This document shows positions 27,458 through 35,812 of a DNA stretch of 64,000 nt, one piece after another. The number at the start of each line of letters is the position of its first letter. Within the stretch, counting starts at the first letter, position 1. The stretch comes from Sphingomonas immobilis (GTDB lineage: Bacteria > Pseudomonadota > Alphaproteobacteria > Sphingomonadales > Sphingomonadaceae). The notes below the pieces were generated by a model. It did no database searches, was not told where the DNA came from, and worked only from the letters and a program-made list of their open reading frames with translations. Position numbers and translations under genes: made by a program. The DNA lies in assembly GCF_030580995.1 (NCBI RefSeq), contig NZ_JAUQSZ010000008.1, forward strand, positions 1 through 64,000, in the 5' to 3' direction.

Positions 27458-27586
27458 AATCCTCCCCGCCAGGGGGAGGTGGCGCGCAGCGCTGGAGGGG
27501 GCGGATGGCGATGACCTCTCCAACGTTCCGCTGGCCTCCCCCTCCGTCACGCTGCGCGTGCCACCTCCCCCTGGCGGGGGAGGATT
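27458..27586. repeat. Large inverted repeat at the 3' end of ligD
   Basis: The left arm AATCCTCCCCGCCAGGGGGA (27458 on) and the right arm ending CCCCCTGGCGGGGGAGGATT (to 27586) are near-exact reverse complements with one indel. Inner parts (GCGCAGCGCTGGAGGGGGCGG against CCTCCCCCTCCGTCACGCTGCGC) extend the symmetry. The element fills most of the gap between the ATP-grasp gene and ligD and overlaps the ligD stop codon by two bases. It is a different family from the GTCRYCCC palindromes. Confidence 0.8.
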
Positions 27587-30044
27587 ACAGATCGGGCAGC
27601 ACCTGATCGGCGAATCCCCACCCGGCGAGCGCGCGGGAATTGGCGCGTTCGATCAGCGCGTCGCCGTCGCGCACGCTCCAGATATGGGCGTTCTCGACAT
27701 CGCGCAGTTCCGCCCAGCTTACCGGCACCGCGACCGGCGCCCCCGCGCGCGCCCGCGCCACATAGGGCAGCACAGCCGTCGATCCGCGCTGGTTGCGCAG
27801 CCAGTCGATGAAGATGCGGCCCTTGCGCTTGGCCTTGGACATGGTGGCGGTGAAACGCTCCGGCTCCGCTCCTGCCAGCGCACGCGAGAAACGGTCGGCG
27901 AAGTCCTTGACCGCAGGCCATTCCGCCTGCGGCTTCAGCGGCACGACGACATGCACGCCCTTCCCGCCCGACAGCATCGCGAAGCTCGTCAGGCCGATCT
28001 CGGCGAGATGCTCCTTCAGATCGGCGGCGGCCTTCTTCACGTGCCCGAAGTCGAGCCCCTCGTCGGGATCGAGATCGAACACCATGCGATCGGGCTGTTC
28101 CAGCGTCGCCACCGACGACCCCCAGCCGTGGAACTCGATCGTCCCCATCTGCACGCACGCGACGAGGCCGTCGGCATCGTCGAGATAGAGATAGTCTTCG
28201 GATCCTCCGTCCTTCTCGCGGATCGGCACCTGCTTCACATGGTCTCCGAAGCTGCCTGCGTCATGCTTCTGAAAGAAGCAGGCTTTCCCGCGCCCCTGCG
28301 GGCAGCGCACGAGGCTGATCGGGCGGTTCGCGGCCCAGGGCAGCATGACGGGCGCGACCTTGGCGTAATAGTCCGCAAGGTCGCCCTTGGTGACGTCCGA
28401 CTCGGGAAAGACGAGCCGGTCGCGGCTGCTGACCTTCACATGGATTTCGGGCGCGGCGACGGGCGCTGGCGTCTCGGCGGTGACGTCGGCGGCGGGCTTA
28501 TCCTCGCGCAGGCCGATGAAGCTCGAATGGCGCAGCACGCCGTCGGGCGTGGTCTCCGCATAAGCGACCTCGGCGACGAGCTTCGGCGTCACCCAGCGCG
28601 CCCCGCGCACGGCGGCGCGCGGCGCTTTCACGGTCGGCGTCTTGCGCTCGATCCGCGCGAGCTTCGCCGACAGCTCCTCGATCCGCGCCTGATCGAAGCC
28701 GGTGCCGACCTTGCCCGCATAGATCAGCCCGTCCGGCCCGTTGAGCCCGAGCAGCAGCGAGCGGAAGCCGCGGCCCTTTTCGGACGGCAGCCAGCCGACG
28801 ATGACGAACTCCTGCCGCTTCGTGCATTTGATCTTGAGCCAGTCGGTGGTGCGCCTGCCCCGGTAGGGCGCATCGGCGCGTTTCGAGACGACGCCCTCGT
28901 ATCCCTCGCGGCACATCGTCTCGAACAAAGTTTCGCCCGAGCCAAGGATGTGTTCCGCGAACTGGATGCGCGGGTCGCCAGCGATGAGGGGGCGCAACCG
29001 TTCCTTGCGCTGGATGTTGGGGAGGCCGGTCAGATCCTCGCCGTCGAGGCTAAGCAGATCGAAGGCGAACAATGTCATCTCGCCGGCGTTCGAGATCGCA
29101 TCCTTGAGCGTCGAGAAATCGGGCCGCCCGTCCTTGAACGCGACGATCTCCCCGTCGATCAGCGCGCTGTCGACATCGAGCGCGGACGCCGCATCGGCGA
29201 TGCCGGGGAATGTGTCGGTCCAGTCGAGGCCCGAGCGCGTGAAGACCTGCGCCTTCCCCCCGGAGAGGGCGACGAGCGCGCGGTAGCCGTCGTATTTCAC
29301 CTCGTGCAGCCAGCCCGAGCCGGTGGGCACCGAGTCCACGAGGGTGGCGAGCTGGAGGTCTTGGAACTTCACGTCGCCCCGGCGGAGGCCGGGGCCGCCG
29401 CGTTGCCTGGTCCCGCTCTTGGAACTTGGCGGCCCCGGCCTCCGCCGGGGCGACGTGTGAGGCTTGGCCCCTTCCGCGATCTCCACCATCGTCCGCCCGG
29501 TCGCGACGCTGGTCAGCCCGGTCTCGACCAAAGTGTCGGTGCCGCCGGCCTCGGCATCGTCGATCTTGCGGAGCAGCCAGTTTTCACCACGCTCCTTCCC
29601 GCGCGGTTTCAGGCGGATCAACAGCCACTCGCCCTTCATCCGCGTGCCATCGAGGATGAAGTGCAAATGGCCTTTTTCCAGATCCTTGGCCGATTTCCCT
29701 GCAATCGGGGCCCAGGTGCCGCTGTCCCACAGCATCACCGTGCCGCCGCCATATTCGCTCGCCGGGATGATTCCCTCGAAATCGGCATAGCTTAACGGGT
29801 GATCCTCGGTCCGCACCGCAAGCCGTTTCTGCTCGGGATCGAGGCTCGGCCCGCGCGTGACCGCCCAGCTCTTGAGGACGCCGTCCACCTCCAGACGGAA
29901 ATCCCAGTGCAGCCGCGTCGCATCGTGCTTCTGGACGATGAAGCGGTTGCCGTGGCCAGGTGCGAGCGTGCCCGCCGGTTCTGCCGTCTTCGCGAAATCG
30001 CGCTTGGCGTTGTAGAGCGCGAGGGGGTCGGCGGCCTTAGCCAA
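27585..30044 (-). CDS. ligD: Multifunctional ATP-dependent DNA ligase LigD
   Basis: LigD is the end-processing and sealing enzyme of bacterial non-homologous end joining, working with Ku. The 819 residues hold three domains. The 3'-phosphoesterase covers about 1-190, with QKHDATRLHWDFRLEV carrying its metal-binding His/Asp. The ligase covers about 230-520, with nucleophile K250 in EVKYDGYR. The C-terminal primase-polymerase covers about 545-819, with DLDPDEG metal ligands and SGGKGVHVVVPL. Residues 196-225 are encoded by a palindromic repeat in the linker between the first two domains. The start appears to be TTG at 30044, directly beside another repeat, so translation may be weak. ku lies upstream on the same strand. 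Confidence 0.95.
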   Translation of the reverse strand: MAKAADPLALYNAKRDFAKTAEPAGTLAPGHGNRFIVQKHDATRLHWDFRLEVDGVLKSWAVTRGPSLDPEQKRLAVRTEDHPLSYADFEGIIPASEYGGGTVMLWDSGTWAPIAGKSAKDLEKGHLHFILDGTRMKGEWLLIRLKPRGKERGENWLLRKIDDAEAGGTDTLVETGLTSVATGRTMVEIAEGAKPHTSPRRRPGPPSSKSGTRQRGGPGLRRGDVKFQDLQLATLVDSVPTGSGWLHEVKYDGYRALVALSGGKAQVFTRSGLDWTDTFPGIADAASALDVDSALIDGEIVAFKDGRPDFSTLKDAISNAGEMTLFAFDLLSLDGEDLTGLPNIQRKERLRPLIAGDPRIQFAEHILGSGETLFETMCREGYEGVVSKRADAPYRGRRTTDWLKIKCTKRQEFVIVGWLPSEKGRGFRSLLLGLNGPDGLIYAGKVGTGFDQARIEELSAKLARIERKTPTVKAPRAAVRGARWVTPKLVAEVAYAETTPDGVLRHSSFIGLREDKPAADVTAETPAPVAAPEIHVKVSSRDRLVFPESDVTKGDLADYYAKVAPVMLPWAANRPISLVRCPQGRGKACFFQKHDAGSFGDHVKQVPIREKDGGSEDYLYLDDADGLVACVQMGTIEFHGWGSSVATLEQPDRMVFDLDPDEGLDFGHVKKAAADLKEHLAEIGLTSFAMLSGGKGVHVVVPLKPQAEWPAVKDFADRFSRALAGAEPERFTATMSKAKRKGRIFIDWLRNQRGSTAVLPYVARARAGAPVAVPVSWAELRDVENAHIWSVRDGDALIERANSRALAGWGFADQVLPDL
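29370..29457. repeat. Palindromic repeat pair (family A) inserted in frame inside ligD
   Basis: Two 30-nt arms (29370-29399 and 29428-29457) are perfect reverse complements, starting CACGTCGCCCCGGCGGAGGC. The intervening 28 nt end with CTTGGAACTT, which also precedes the left arm, giving a short direct repeat. The element keeps the ligD frame open and encodes a basic Arg/Pro/Gly-rich linker of about 30 residues between the phosphoesterase and ligase domains. The sequence fits the same consensus as the intergenic copies. Confidence 0.85.
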
Positions 30045-30048
30045 ACAG

Positions 30049-30130
30049 CGTCATCCCAGCGAAAGCTGGGATCTCCCGGTGATAGCGGACGCCCTCACCG
30101 CGAAAGACCCCAGCTTTCGCTGGGGTGACG
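30049..30130. repeat. Palindromic repeat pair (family A) between ku and ligD
   Basis: The left unit CGTCATCCCAGCGAAAGCTG begins only 5 nt from the ligD start codon (30044). The right unit, ending in GGGGTGACG at 30130, lies 10 nt beyond the ku stop. The pair can fold into a hairpin that covers the place where the ligD ribosome-binding site should be. Confidence 0.85.
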
Positions 30131-30139
30131 GAAGAGCAA

Positions 30140-31015
30140 TCAAGCACGCTTCTTCGCCGCAGGTTTCCGCGCGGGGGCCTTCCGCGCCGGTGCCTTCTTC
30201 TCCGGCGTAGCTGCCGCCGCGCCCTTGCTCTCGACCGATTTCTTGAGCGCCGCCATCAGGTCGACCACGTTAGAGCCGCCCTTCTTCGGCGTGTCGTCGC
30301 CGGCATCCTCGATGATCTTGCCGCCCTTCGACTTGCGCTTGCGCTCGACGAGGCTTTTCAGCGCATCGACATAGCGGTCGTGGAATTCCTTGGGATCGAA
30401 CTTCGCCGTTTTCTTGGCGATCAGCGTCTCGGCCAGGTCCATCAGATCGTCGTCGGGCTTGGTATCGGGAATGTCGCGGAAATAGCCCTGCGCCTTGTTG
30501 ACCTCGTCGGCATAGCGCAGCGTCTCCAGCACCATGCCGCGCCCGCACGGCTTCAGGCTGACGACATATTCGCGGCCGCGCATCGCGAGCTGCCCGAGCC
30601 CGACCTTCTTCGAGCGCCGGAGCGCCTCGCGCAACACGATGAACGCCTCTTCGGCCAGATCGTCGGCGGGCACCACGAAATAGGGCTTTTCGTAATAGAG
30701 CACGTCGATCTCGTCGGCATCGACGAACTGCGTCAGCTCCAGCGTCTTTTTCGACTCCAGCTTCACCGCATCGATCTCCTCCTGCTGGAGGAGCACGAAG
30801 CTGCCCTTCTCGTATTCGAAGCCCTTCATGATCTCGTCGGTGTCGACGGGACCGACGCCGGTGACGACCTTCTCGTAATGGATCGGCTTGCCGGTCGGCT
30901 CGTGGATCTGCTTGAAGCTGATCGTCGCGCCCGACTTGGTGGCGCTGTAGATCTCGACCGGGATCGAGACGAGCGCGAGCCGGATCTGCCCCTGCCAGTA
31001 AGCGCGTGCCGCCAT
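30140..31015 (-). CDS. ku: DNA end-binding protein Ku
   Basis: Ku forms a homodimeric ring on double-strand ends and recruits LigD. The 291-residue protein has the bacterial Ku core (MAARAYWQGQIRLALVSIPVEIYSA; VTGVGPVDTDEIMKGFEYEKG; FVVPADDLAEEAFIVLREAL). A Lys/Ala/Pro-rich C-terminal tail (KKAPARKAPARKPAAKKRA) is of the kind that contacts DNA or lets Ku thread inward. The ATG at 31015 gives the usual N-terminus. It is transcribed toward ligD, 95 nt away. Confidence 0.96.
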   Translation of the reverse strand: MAARAYWQGQIRLALVSIPVEIYSATKSGATISFKQIHEPTGKPIHYEKVVTGVGPVDTDEIMKGFEYEKGSFVLLQQEEIDAVKLESKKTLELTQFVDADEIDVLYYEKPYFVVPADDLAEEAFIVLREALRRSKKVGLGQLAMRGREYVVSLKPCGRGMVLETLRYADEVNKAQGYFRDIPDTKPDDDLMDLAETLIAKKTAKFDPKEFHDRYVDALKSLVERKRKSKGGKIIEDAGDDTPKKGGSNVVDLMAALKKSVESKGAAAATPEKKAPARKAPARKPAAKKRA

Positions 31016-31079
31016 CGGATCGATTCCTTCGTTGCGAAGGCGATTCAATTCGCGGCGCGCGGAGTCGTTCCGCCAGCAT

Positions 31080-31160
31080 CGTCACCCCAGCGAAAGCTGG
31101 GGTCTCCCGTTCGGGCCGGGAGTGCTCCTTCTAGAGATCCCAGCTTGCGCCGGGATGACG
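31080..31160. repeat. Palindromic repeat pair (family A) between ku and pdxH
   Basis: The left unit CGTCACCCCAGCGAAAGCTG and the inverted right unit GATCCCAGCTTGCGCCGGGA (ending TGACG at 31160) enclose about 20 nt. It lies in the divergent ku-pdxH promoter region, so promoters for both genes must avoid or include it. Confidence 0.85.
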
Positions 31161-31189
31161 CGTCAGGGCCATCGCGCTAGAGCATCTCC

Positions 31190-31771
31190 ATGACCGATAC
31201 CGATCCCTTCGCCCTGTTCGACACTTGGTACGCCGAGGCACGCGAGAGCGAGATCAACGATTCCAATGCGATGGCGCTGGCGACGGCGGACGCGGCGGGC
31301 AATCCGGCGGTGCGGATGGTGCTGCTCAAGGGTCACGATCCGCGCGGTTTCGTGTTCTACACCAACCGCGAGAGCCGCAAGGCCGATCAGCTCGCCGAAA
31401 ACATGCGCGCCGCTTTGCTCTTCCACTGGAAGTCGCTGCGCCGCCAGATCCGCATCGAGGGCGCGGTCGCGCTCGCGAGCGACGCCGAAAACGACGCCTA
31501 TTTCGCCAGCCGCGGCCGCGATTCGCAGCTCGGCGCCTGGGCCTCCGACCAGTCGCGCCCGCTCGACAGCCGCGCGACCTTCGAGGCGCGCTTCGCGGAG
31601 ATGCAGGCGCGATTCGAGGGCGGCGACGTGCCGCGTCCGCCGCACTGGGGCGGCTACCGCGTCGTGCCGGAGCGGATCGAGTTCTGGCAGGACCGCGCAC
31701 ATCGCCTCCACGAACGCCGCCTCTTCAAGCGCGACGGAGACGGCTGGTCCGAAGGCCTGCTCTACCCGTGA
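31190..31771 (+). CDS. pdxH: Pyridoxamine 5'-phosphate oxidase
   Basis: PdxH oxidises pyridoxamine or pyridoxine phosphate to pyridoxal phosphate using FMN. The 193-residue protein has the FMN-binding segment [39 protein letters not shown], and the C-terminal signature [18 protein letters not shown]. The length is slightly short of the usual 200-218 residues but all motifs are present. The stop overlaps the GTG start of the cation efflux gene. Confidence 0.95.
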   Translation: MTDTDPFALFDTWYAEARESEINDSNAMALATADAAGNPAVRMVLLKGHDPRGFVFYTNRESRKADQLAENMRAALLFHWKSLRRQIRIEGAVALASDAENDAYFASRGRDSQLGAWASDQSRPLDSRATFEARFAEMQARFEGGDVPRPPHWGGYRVVPERIEFWQDRAHRLHERRLFKRDGDGWSEGLLYP

Positions 31772-32679
31772 CGGCGAGCGCCACCCGCGCCGCGCTCGCC
31801 AGCGTCGGCGTGGCGACCCTGCTGCTGCTGGTGAAGGGCGTGGCGGCCTATCGCACTGGATCGGTCGCGATGCTGGGGTCGGTCGCGGATACTGGCCTCG
31901 ATCTGCTCGCCTCGCTCGTCACGCTCTGGGGCGTGCGCGTGGCGGCGACGCCGGCGGACGATGACCACCGCTTCGGCCACGGCAAGGCTGAGGCGCTGGC
32001 GGCGCTGTTCCAGGTGATGGTGATCTCTGCCTCCGCCGCCGCCATCGCGTGGGAGGCGGTCGCGCGGATCGGCCACCCCGCGCCGACGGCGGCTGGCGAA
32101 TACGGCATCTGCGCGTCGATCCTCGCCATCGCCCTCACCGGCGCGCTGATCGCCTACCAGCGCCGCGTCATCGCCAGCACGGGGTCGGTCGCGATCACGG
32201 CCGATTCGATCCACTACAGCTCCGATCTGCTGCTCAACGGCGCGGTGATCGTGGCGCTGCTGCTCGACCAATGGCTCGGCCTGCACGGCGCCGATCCGCT
32301 GTTCGGGGTGCTGATCGCTTTGTGGCTCGCCTATGGCGCATGGCGCGCGGCGAATCATGCGATCGACCAGTTGATGGACAAGGAATGGCCCGCCGCCGAG
32401 CGCGACCGGCTGATCGCGCTCGCCGCGGATCATCCCGAGCTGCGCGGCCTGCACGATATCCGCACGCGCCGTTCGGGCAACCGCGATTTCGTGCAGTTCC
32501 ACATGGCGGTCGACCCCGAGATGCCCGTCGCCGCCGCGCATCTGGCGATGGACGAGGTCGAGGAACGCATCCACGCGGCCTTCCCCAATGTCGAGGTGCT
32601 GATCCATCTCGATCCGGGCTGGCGGCTCGACGCGAAGCATCCGCTGATCGAGACTGACCTCGCGGACAATCAGCCATGA
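31768..32679 (+). CDS. Cation diffusion facilitator (FieF-like) metal efflux protein
   Basis: A 303-residue proton-driven divalent metal exporter with about six transmembrane helices. Metal-site residues are visible in [12 protein letters not shown] (DxxxD) and [13 protein letters not shown] (HxxxD). The loop [11 protein letters not shown] and the cytoplasmic C-terminal domain (residues about 205-300) also match the family. The DxxxD/HxxxD pattern is the FieF/YiiP type, which moves zinc, iron or cadmium. The start is GTG at 31768, overlapping the pdxH stop (GTGA). Confidence 0.92.
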   Translation: MTASATRAALASVGVATLLLLVKGVAAYRTGSVAMLGSVADTGLDLLASLVTLWGVRVAATPADDDHRFGHGKAEALAALFQVMVISASAAAIAWEAVARIGHPAPTAAGEYGICASILAIALTGALIAYQRRVIASTGSVAITADSIHYSSDLLLNGAVIVALLLDQWLGLHGADPLFGVLIALWLAYGAWRAANHAIDQLMDKEWPAAERDRLIALAADHPELRGLHDIRTRRSGNRDFVQFHMAVDPEMPVAAAHLAMDEVEERIHAAFPNVEVLIHLDPGWRLDAKHPLIETDLADNQP

Positions 32680-32689
32680 ATGCCAAGGC

Positions 32690-32796
32690 CGTTCCCCGGC
32701 GAAGGCCGGGGCCCAGGTGGGGCGTCGGTCGTAACGGAGGACCGCGCTCCACTATCGAGACCTCCGTAGCTGGACCCCGGCCTTCGCCGGGAAACA
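32690..32796. repeat. Palindromic repeat pair (family A) before the PhzF-like gene
   Basis: The left unit GTTCCCCGGCGAAGGCCGGG continues GCCCAG, and the right unit is its inverted partner (CTGGACCCCGGCCTTCGCCG). They are separated by about 50 nt. The element fills the gap between the cation efflux gene and the next start at 32804, leaving no room for a separate promoter outside it. Confidence 0.85.
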
Positions 32797-32803
32797 CGCG
32801 CGG

Positions 32804-33538
32804 ATGAAAGTCCCCTACGCGCATATCCTCGCCTTCGCCGACCGGCCGTTCCGCGGCAATCCGGCGGCGGTGATCGCGCTGCCCGAGTGGCGCGACGATG
32901 CGACCCTGCAGGCGATCGCGGCAGAGCTTTCATTGCCCGCCACGACATTTCTCGTCGGCGCGGAGATCCGCTGGTTCTCGCCCATCCGCGAGATCGGGCT
33001 GTGCGGCCACGGCACGCTGGCGGCGGGGCATTTCGTGCTGGCGGGCGATCCGGCACGCGAGAGCGCGACCTTCAACACACGGGACGCCCGCGCGCTGACG
33101 GTGACGCGGACCGGCGACGGCTATGCCCTCGCCCTGCCCGCCCTGCCGCCTTCGCCGGAGGCCCTGCCCGATATCGGCGTGCTCGCCGTCGAGACGCTGC
33201 GCCACGCGGGCGGCTACCATGTCTACGTCCTGCGCGACGAAGCGGCGGTGCGCGCCTTCACGCCGGGCGCACTCCCGGCCGGCGCGCAGACGACAGTCAC
33301 CGCGCCGGGCACCGAAACCGACGTCGTCAGCCGCGTGTTCTCGCCCTATGAAGATGCCGTGACCGGCTCCGCCCATGCCGTGATCGCGCCCTATTGGGCC
33401 GCCCGCCTCGGCCGCGACCGCTTCACCGCCTTTCAGGCAAGCGCGCGCGGCGGACGGATCGACTGCAGGCTCGACGGCGACCGGGTGATCCTCACCGGCG
33501 GATGCGTCACCGTGATCGAAGGAACGATCTTCGTTTAA
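32804..33538 (+). CDS. PhzF-family isomerase-like protein lacking the usual catalytic Glu
   Basis: A 244-residue protein of the PhzF/diaminopimelate-epimerase fold. Residues about 1-115 and 120-244 form the two lobes ([55 protein letters not shown]). Family members isomerise a variety of small substrates with a Glu in a SET motif near residue 45. Here that place reads LSLPATTFL, so the Glu is replaced by Ala46. The protein is also shorter than most. It may be inactive or use another base. The stop TAA overlaps that of mnmA in a TTAA palindrome. Confidence 0.85.
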   Translation: MKVPYAHILAFADRPFRGNPAAVIALPEWRDDATLQAIAAELSLPATTFLVGAEIRWFSPIREIGLCGHGTLAAGHFVLAGDPARESATFNTRDARALTVTRTGDGYALALPALPPSPEALPDIGVLAVETLRHAGGYHVYVLRDEAAVRAFTPGALPAGAQTTVTAPGTETDVVSRVFSPYEDAVTGSAHAVIAPYWAARLGRDRFTAFQASARGGRIDCRLDGDRVILTGGCVTVIEGTIFV

Positions 33539-34644
33539 GCCGCGGCGAAGGCGCGCTGGGTTTCCTCGATCCAGCCGCCGCCCAGCACCCGGTCGCCCGC
33601 ATAGAGCACTGCCGCCTGCCCCGGCGCGACGCCGTATTCGGGCGCATCGAACAGCACGGTGTCGCCCTCCAGCCGCGCCGGCACCGGCTTCGCCAGCGAA
33701 CGGACCTTGGCGGTGAGCGGGCCCTGATGGCCGCCGCCCAGCCAGTTGATCCCCGACAGCCGCGCGGCGTCGACCGCCAGCGCCGCGCGCGGGCCGACCA
33801 CGACCTGCCGCGCGGCCGCATCGAGGCGGATGACATAGAGCGGCTCGGGCGTGCCGCCGATCTCGAGCCCGCGCCGCTGGCCGACGGTGAAATGGATGAG
33901 CCCGCGGTGCCGCCCCAGCACGCGCCCGGCCTCATCGACGATCTCGCCGCTGGTATCCGCTTCGGGCCGCAGCTTCTTGACGAGGCTGGCATAATCGCCG
34001 TCGGGCACGAAGCAGATGTCCTGGCTGTCGGGCTTGCCCGCCACGCCGAGGCCGAGGTCTCCCGCGATCTCGCGCACGCGCGGCTTGGGCATGCCGCCCA
34101 AAGGAAAGCGCAGGTAATCGAGCTGCGCCTGCGTCGTCGCGAACAGGAAATAGCTCTGGTCGCGCGCCGGATCGGCGGCGCGGTGCAGCTCTGCGCCCGC
34201 CGCGCCCGCGACACGGCGGACGTAGTGGCCGGTGGCGAGGCAGTCCGCGCCGAGATCGCGCGCGATCTGGAACAGGTCGGTGAATTTCGGCCCCATGTTG
34301 CAGCGGACGCAGGGAATCGGCGTGCGTCCGGCGAGATATTCGTCGGCGAAACCGTCGATCACGCTCTCCCGGAAACTGCTCTCATGATCGAACACGTAAT
34401 GCGCGATGCCGAGCCGGTCGCACACCGCGCGCGCATCGCGGATGTCGCGGCCCGCGCAGCACGATCCCGCGCGGCCCACCGCCTCGCCGTGATCGTAGAG
34501 CTGGAGCGTGATGCCGATCGTCTCCGCGCCGGTGCGCGCGGCGAGCGCCGCCACCACCGACGAATCGACCCCGCCCGACATGGCGACGACGATCCGCCGT
34601 CCGGTCAGGTCGGCCCCCAGCTGAAAATCCGCATCGAAACGCAT
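33535..34644 (-). CDS. mnmA: tRNA-specific 2-thiouridylase MnmA
   Basis: MnmA thiolates U34 of the Lys, Glu and Gln tRNAs. The 369-residue protein has the PP-loop [10 protein letters not shown] (residues about 23-32), the first catalytic Cys in [13 protein letters not shown] and the second in [14 protein letters not shown]. The C-terminal domain has [14 protein letters not shown]. The ATG at 34644 was preferred over an upstream GTG (34674) because homologues begin there. It converges with the PhzF-like gene. Confidence 0.95.
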   Translation of the reverse strand: MRFDADFQLGADLTGRRIVVAMSGGVDSSVVAALAARTGAETIGITLQLYDHGEAVGRAGSCCAGRDIRDARAVCDRLGIAHYVFDHESSFRESVIDGFADEYLAGRTPIPCVRCNMGPKFTDLFQIARDLGADCLATGHYVRRVAGAAGAELHRAADPARDQSYFLFATTQAQLDYLRFPLGGMPKPRVREIAGDLGLGVAGKPDSQDICFVPDGDYASLVKKLRPEADTSGEIVDEAGRVLGRHRGLIHFTVGQRRGLEIGGTPEPLYVIRLDAAARQVVVGPRAALAVDAARLSGINWLGGGHQGPLTAKVRSLAKPVPARLEGDTVLFDAPEYGVAPGQAAVLYAGDRVLGGGWIEETQRAFAAA

Positions 34645-34766
34645 CGCGCGCAGATAGGCGCACGCGCCCCGCACCGCAAACTTTCGGCATCATGGTTTAC
34701 GCGACCTTTAGACGCGCGCGCTAAAGCCGACCGACCAACGACGCTGCCAATCGGAAAACGAACCCT

Positions 34767-34994
34767 GTGGATCTGAGCTTTACCCGTTTCGAAGCCGACA
34801 CGCGCGTCACCGCGCTGCCGCCCGATCTGGCGGTGCTGATGGTCGGCATCTTCGTGCGGCAGGCGGCAAGCGAAACGGCAATGGCCCAGACAAAACTTGC
34901 CGCCGACCATATCGTGGAAGGCATCTTCGCGCCCGCGCACGGCGCGTTCAATCTGCCGGTGGCTCAGATGTTTACGGCTTGGAAGGCCGAATGA
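34767..34994 (+). CDS. Small conserved-looking protein of unknown function
   Basis: A 75-residue predicted protein read from GTG at 34767 (DLSFTRFEADTRVTALPPDL). The codon third positions are G/C-rich and the sequence looks protein-like, with a mixed hydrophobic helix (PDLAVLMVGIFVRQAA) and no signal peptide. It lies between mnmA (divergent) and sciP (same strand, 107 nt downstream). No domain is recognised. The start could also be further downstream. Confidence 0.5.
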   Translation: MDLSFTRFEADTRVTALPPDLAVLMVGIFVRQAASETAMAQTKLAADHIVEGIFAPAHGAFNLPVAQMFTAWKAE

Positions 34995-35101
34995 ATCGCG
35001 CGTTTACCGTGCCGCTTTAGCCGGCATTCAATACCGGCAAGCTATTGCCGTTTACAGAGTTGGAGAGGGGGCCCCCCGCCCCGATCGAAGGTTGTGAGTA
35101 G

Positions 35102-35401
35102 ATGATCGAGAATCAGAAGATCCGTCCCGCGAAAGTCATTGGCCCGCTCGGCGAGCCGTTGACGCTCGATTCGCTGCCGCCGCCCGAGACCACCCGCTGG
35201 GTCGTGCGCCGCAAGGCCGAAGTCGTCGCCGCGGTGAACGGCGGCCTGCTGAGCGTGGACGAAGTGTGCGAGCGTTACAGCCTGACGGTCGAGGAATTCG
35301 CCGGCTGGCAGCGCGCGATCGATCGCTCGGGCATGCCGGGCCTGCGCGTCACGCGCATCCAGCACTACCGCTCGCTCTACGAGCGCCAGCAGAAGTATTG
35401 A
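35102..35401 (+). CDS. sciP: SciP/DUF1153 CtrA-inhibitor protein
   Basis: SciP is a small helix-turn-helix protein of alphaproteobacteria that in Caulobacter binds CtrA and stops it activating promoters. The 99-residue protein shows IGPLGEPLTLDSLPPPETTR, RWVVRRKAEVVAAVNGGLLS and a recognition-helix region LTVEEFAGWQRAIDRSGMPG, matching the family along its full length. The gap before it contains a small inverted repeat GCCGG/CCGGC (35020-35038). No clean CtrA box was found there. The role in this organism is inferred from the family. Confidence 0.92.
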   Translation: MIENQKIRPAKVIGPLGEPLTLDSLPPPETTRWVVRRKAEVVAAVNGGLLSVDEVCERYSLTVEEFAGWQRAIDRSGMPGLRVTRIQHYRSLYERQQKY

Positions 35402-35501
35402 TCGAGAGCAATCGATAAACTCAAAACGTAGTCGGAACAAAGTGCGCCGATAATCGGTTTTGCTCCATGTACCCCAGACACGGGGAAACATGGAGGAAAT
35501 C

Positions 35502-35753
35502 ATGGGCATTATCATCTGGCTTATCGTCGGTGGCGTTGTCGGCTGGCTCGCCAGCATGTTGATGCGGACTGACGCGCAGCAGGGCATCCTGCTCAACATC
35601 GTGGTCGGTATTGTCGGCTCGGTTATCGCGTCTTTCATTTTTGGCGCGGGTATCAACCAGGCTATCACCGTGAACACGTTCGTGTTTTCGCTGATCGGCG
35701 CGGTTATTCTGCTGGCGATCGTGAATCTGGTGCGTCGCGGGTCGCTGCGCTAA
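35502..35753 (+). CDS. GlsB/YeaQ/YmgE-family small membrane protein
   Basis: An 83-residue hydrophobic protein with three transmembrane segments (IIIWLIVGGVVGWLASMLM; ILLNIVVGIVGSVIASFIFG; VFSLIGAVILLAIVNLV). It belongs to the transglycosylase-associated family often linked to stress. GGAGGAA at 35492-35498 fixes the ATG at 35502. A strong terminator hairpin follows. A second, diverged member is encoded at 36638-36898. The function is not established. Confidence 0.88.
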   Translation: MGIIIWLIVGGVVGWLASMLMRTDAQQGILLNIVVGIVGSVIASFIFGAGINQAITVNTFVFSLIGAVILLAIVNLVRRGSLR

Positions 35754-35775
35754 ACCACACCGCTCAAGCGTAAAG

Positions 35776-35812
35776 CGGGCCGCCCGAGCGATCGGGCGGC
35801 CCGTTTTCGTTT
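35776..35812 (+). terminator. Strong intrinsic terminator
   Basis: A perfect 12-bp stem (CGGGCCGCCCGA with TCGGGCGGCCCG, 35776-35787 and 35792-35803), closed by a GCGA tetraloop, is followed by TTTTCGTTTC. It ends the GlsB-type gene 22 nt after its stop. The convergent SIMPL gene stops right beside it, so the stem may also serve that gene, though the tail in that direction is poorer. Confidence 0.88.

Noticed and set aside
25092..29795. A very long open frame on the plus strand (over 1,500 codons)
   Set aside because: It runs antisense to the well-supported ATP-grasp/alpha-E and ligD genes and reflects their GC-rich codon bias. It has Arg/His/Asp-rich sequence and no domain.
34995..35101. 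CtrA-binding site before sciP
   Set aside because: TTAC...TTAG occurs but the spacing is not the seven bases of the TTAA-N7-TTAA consensus.
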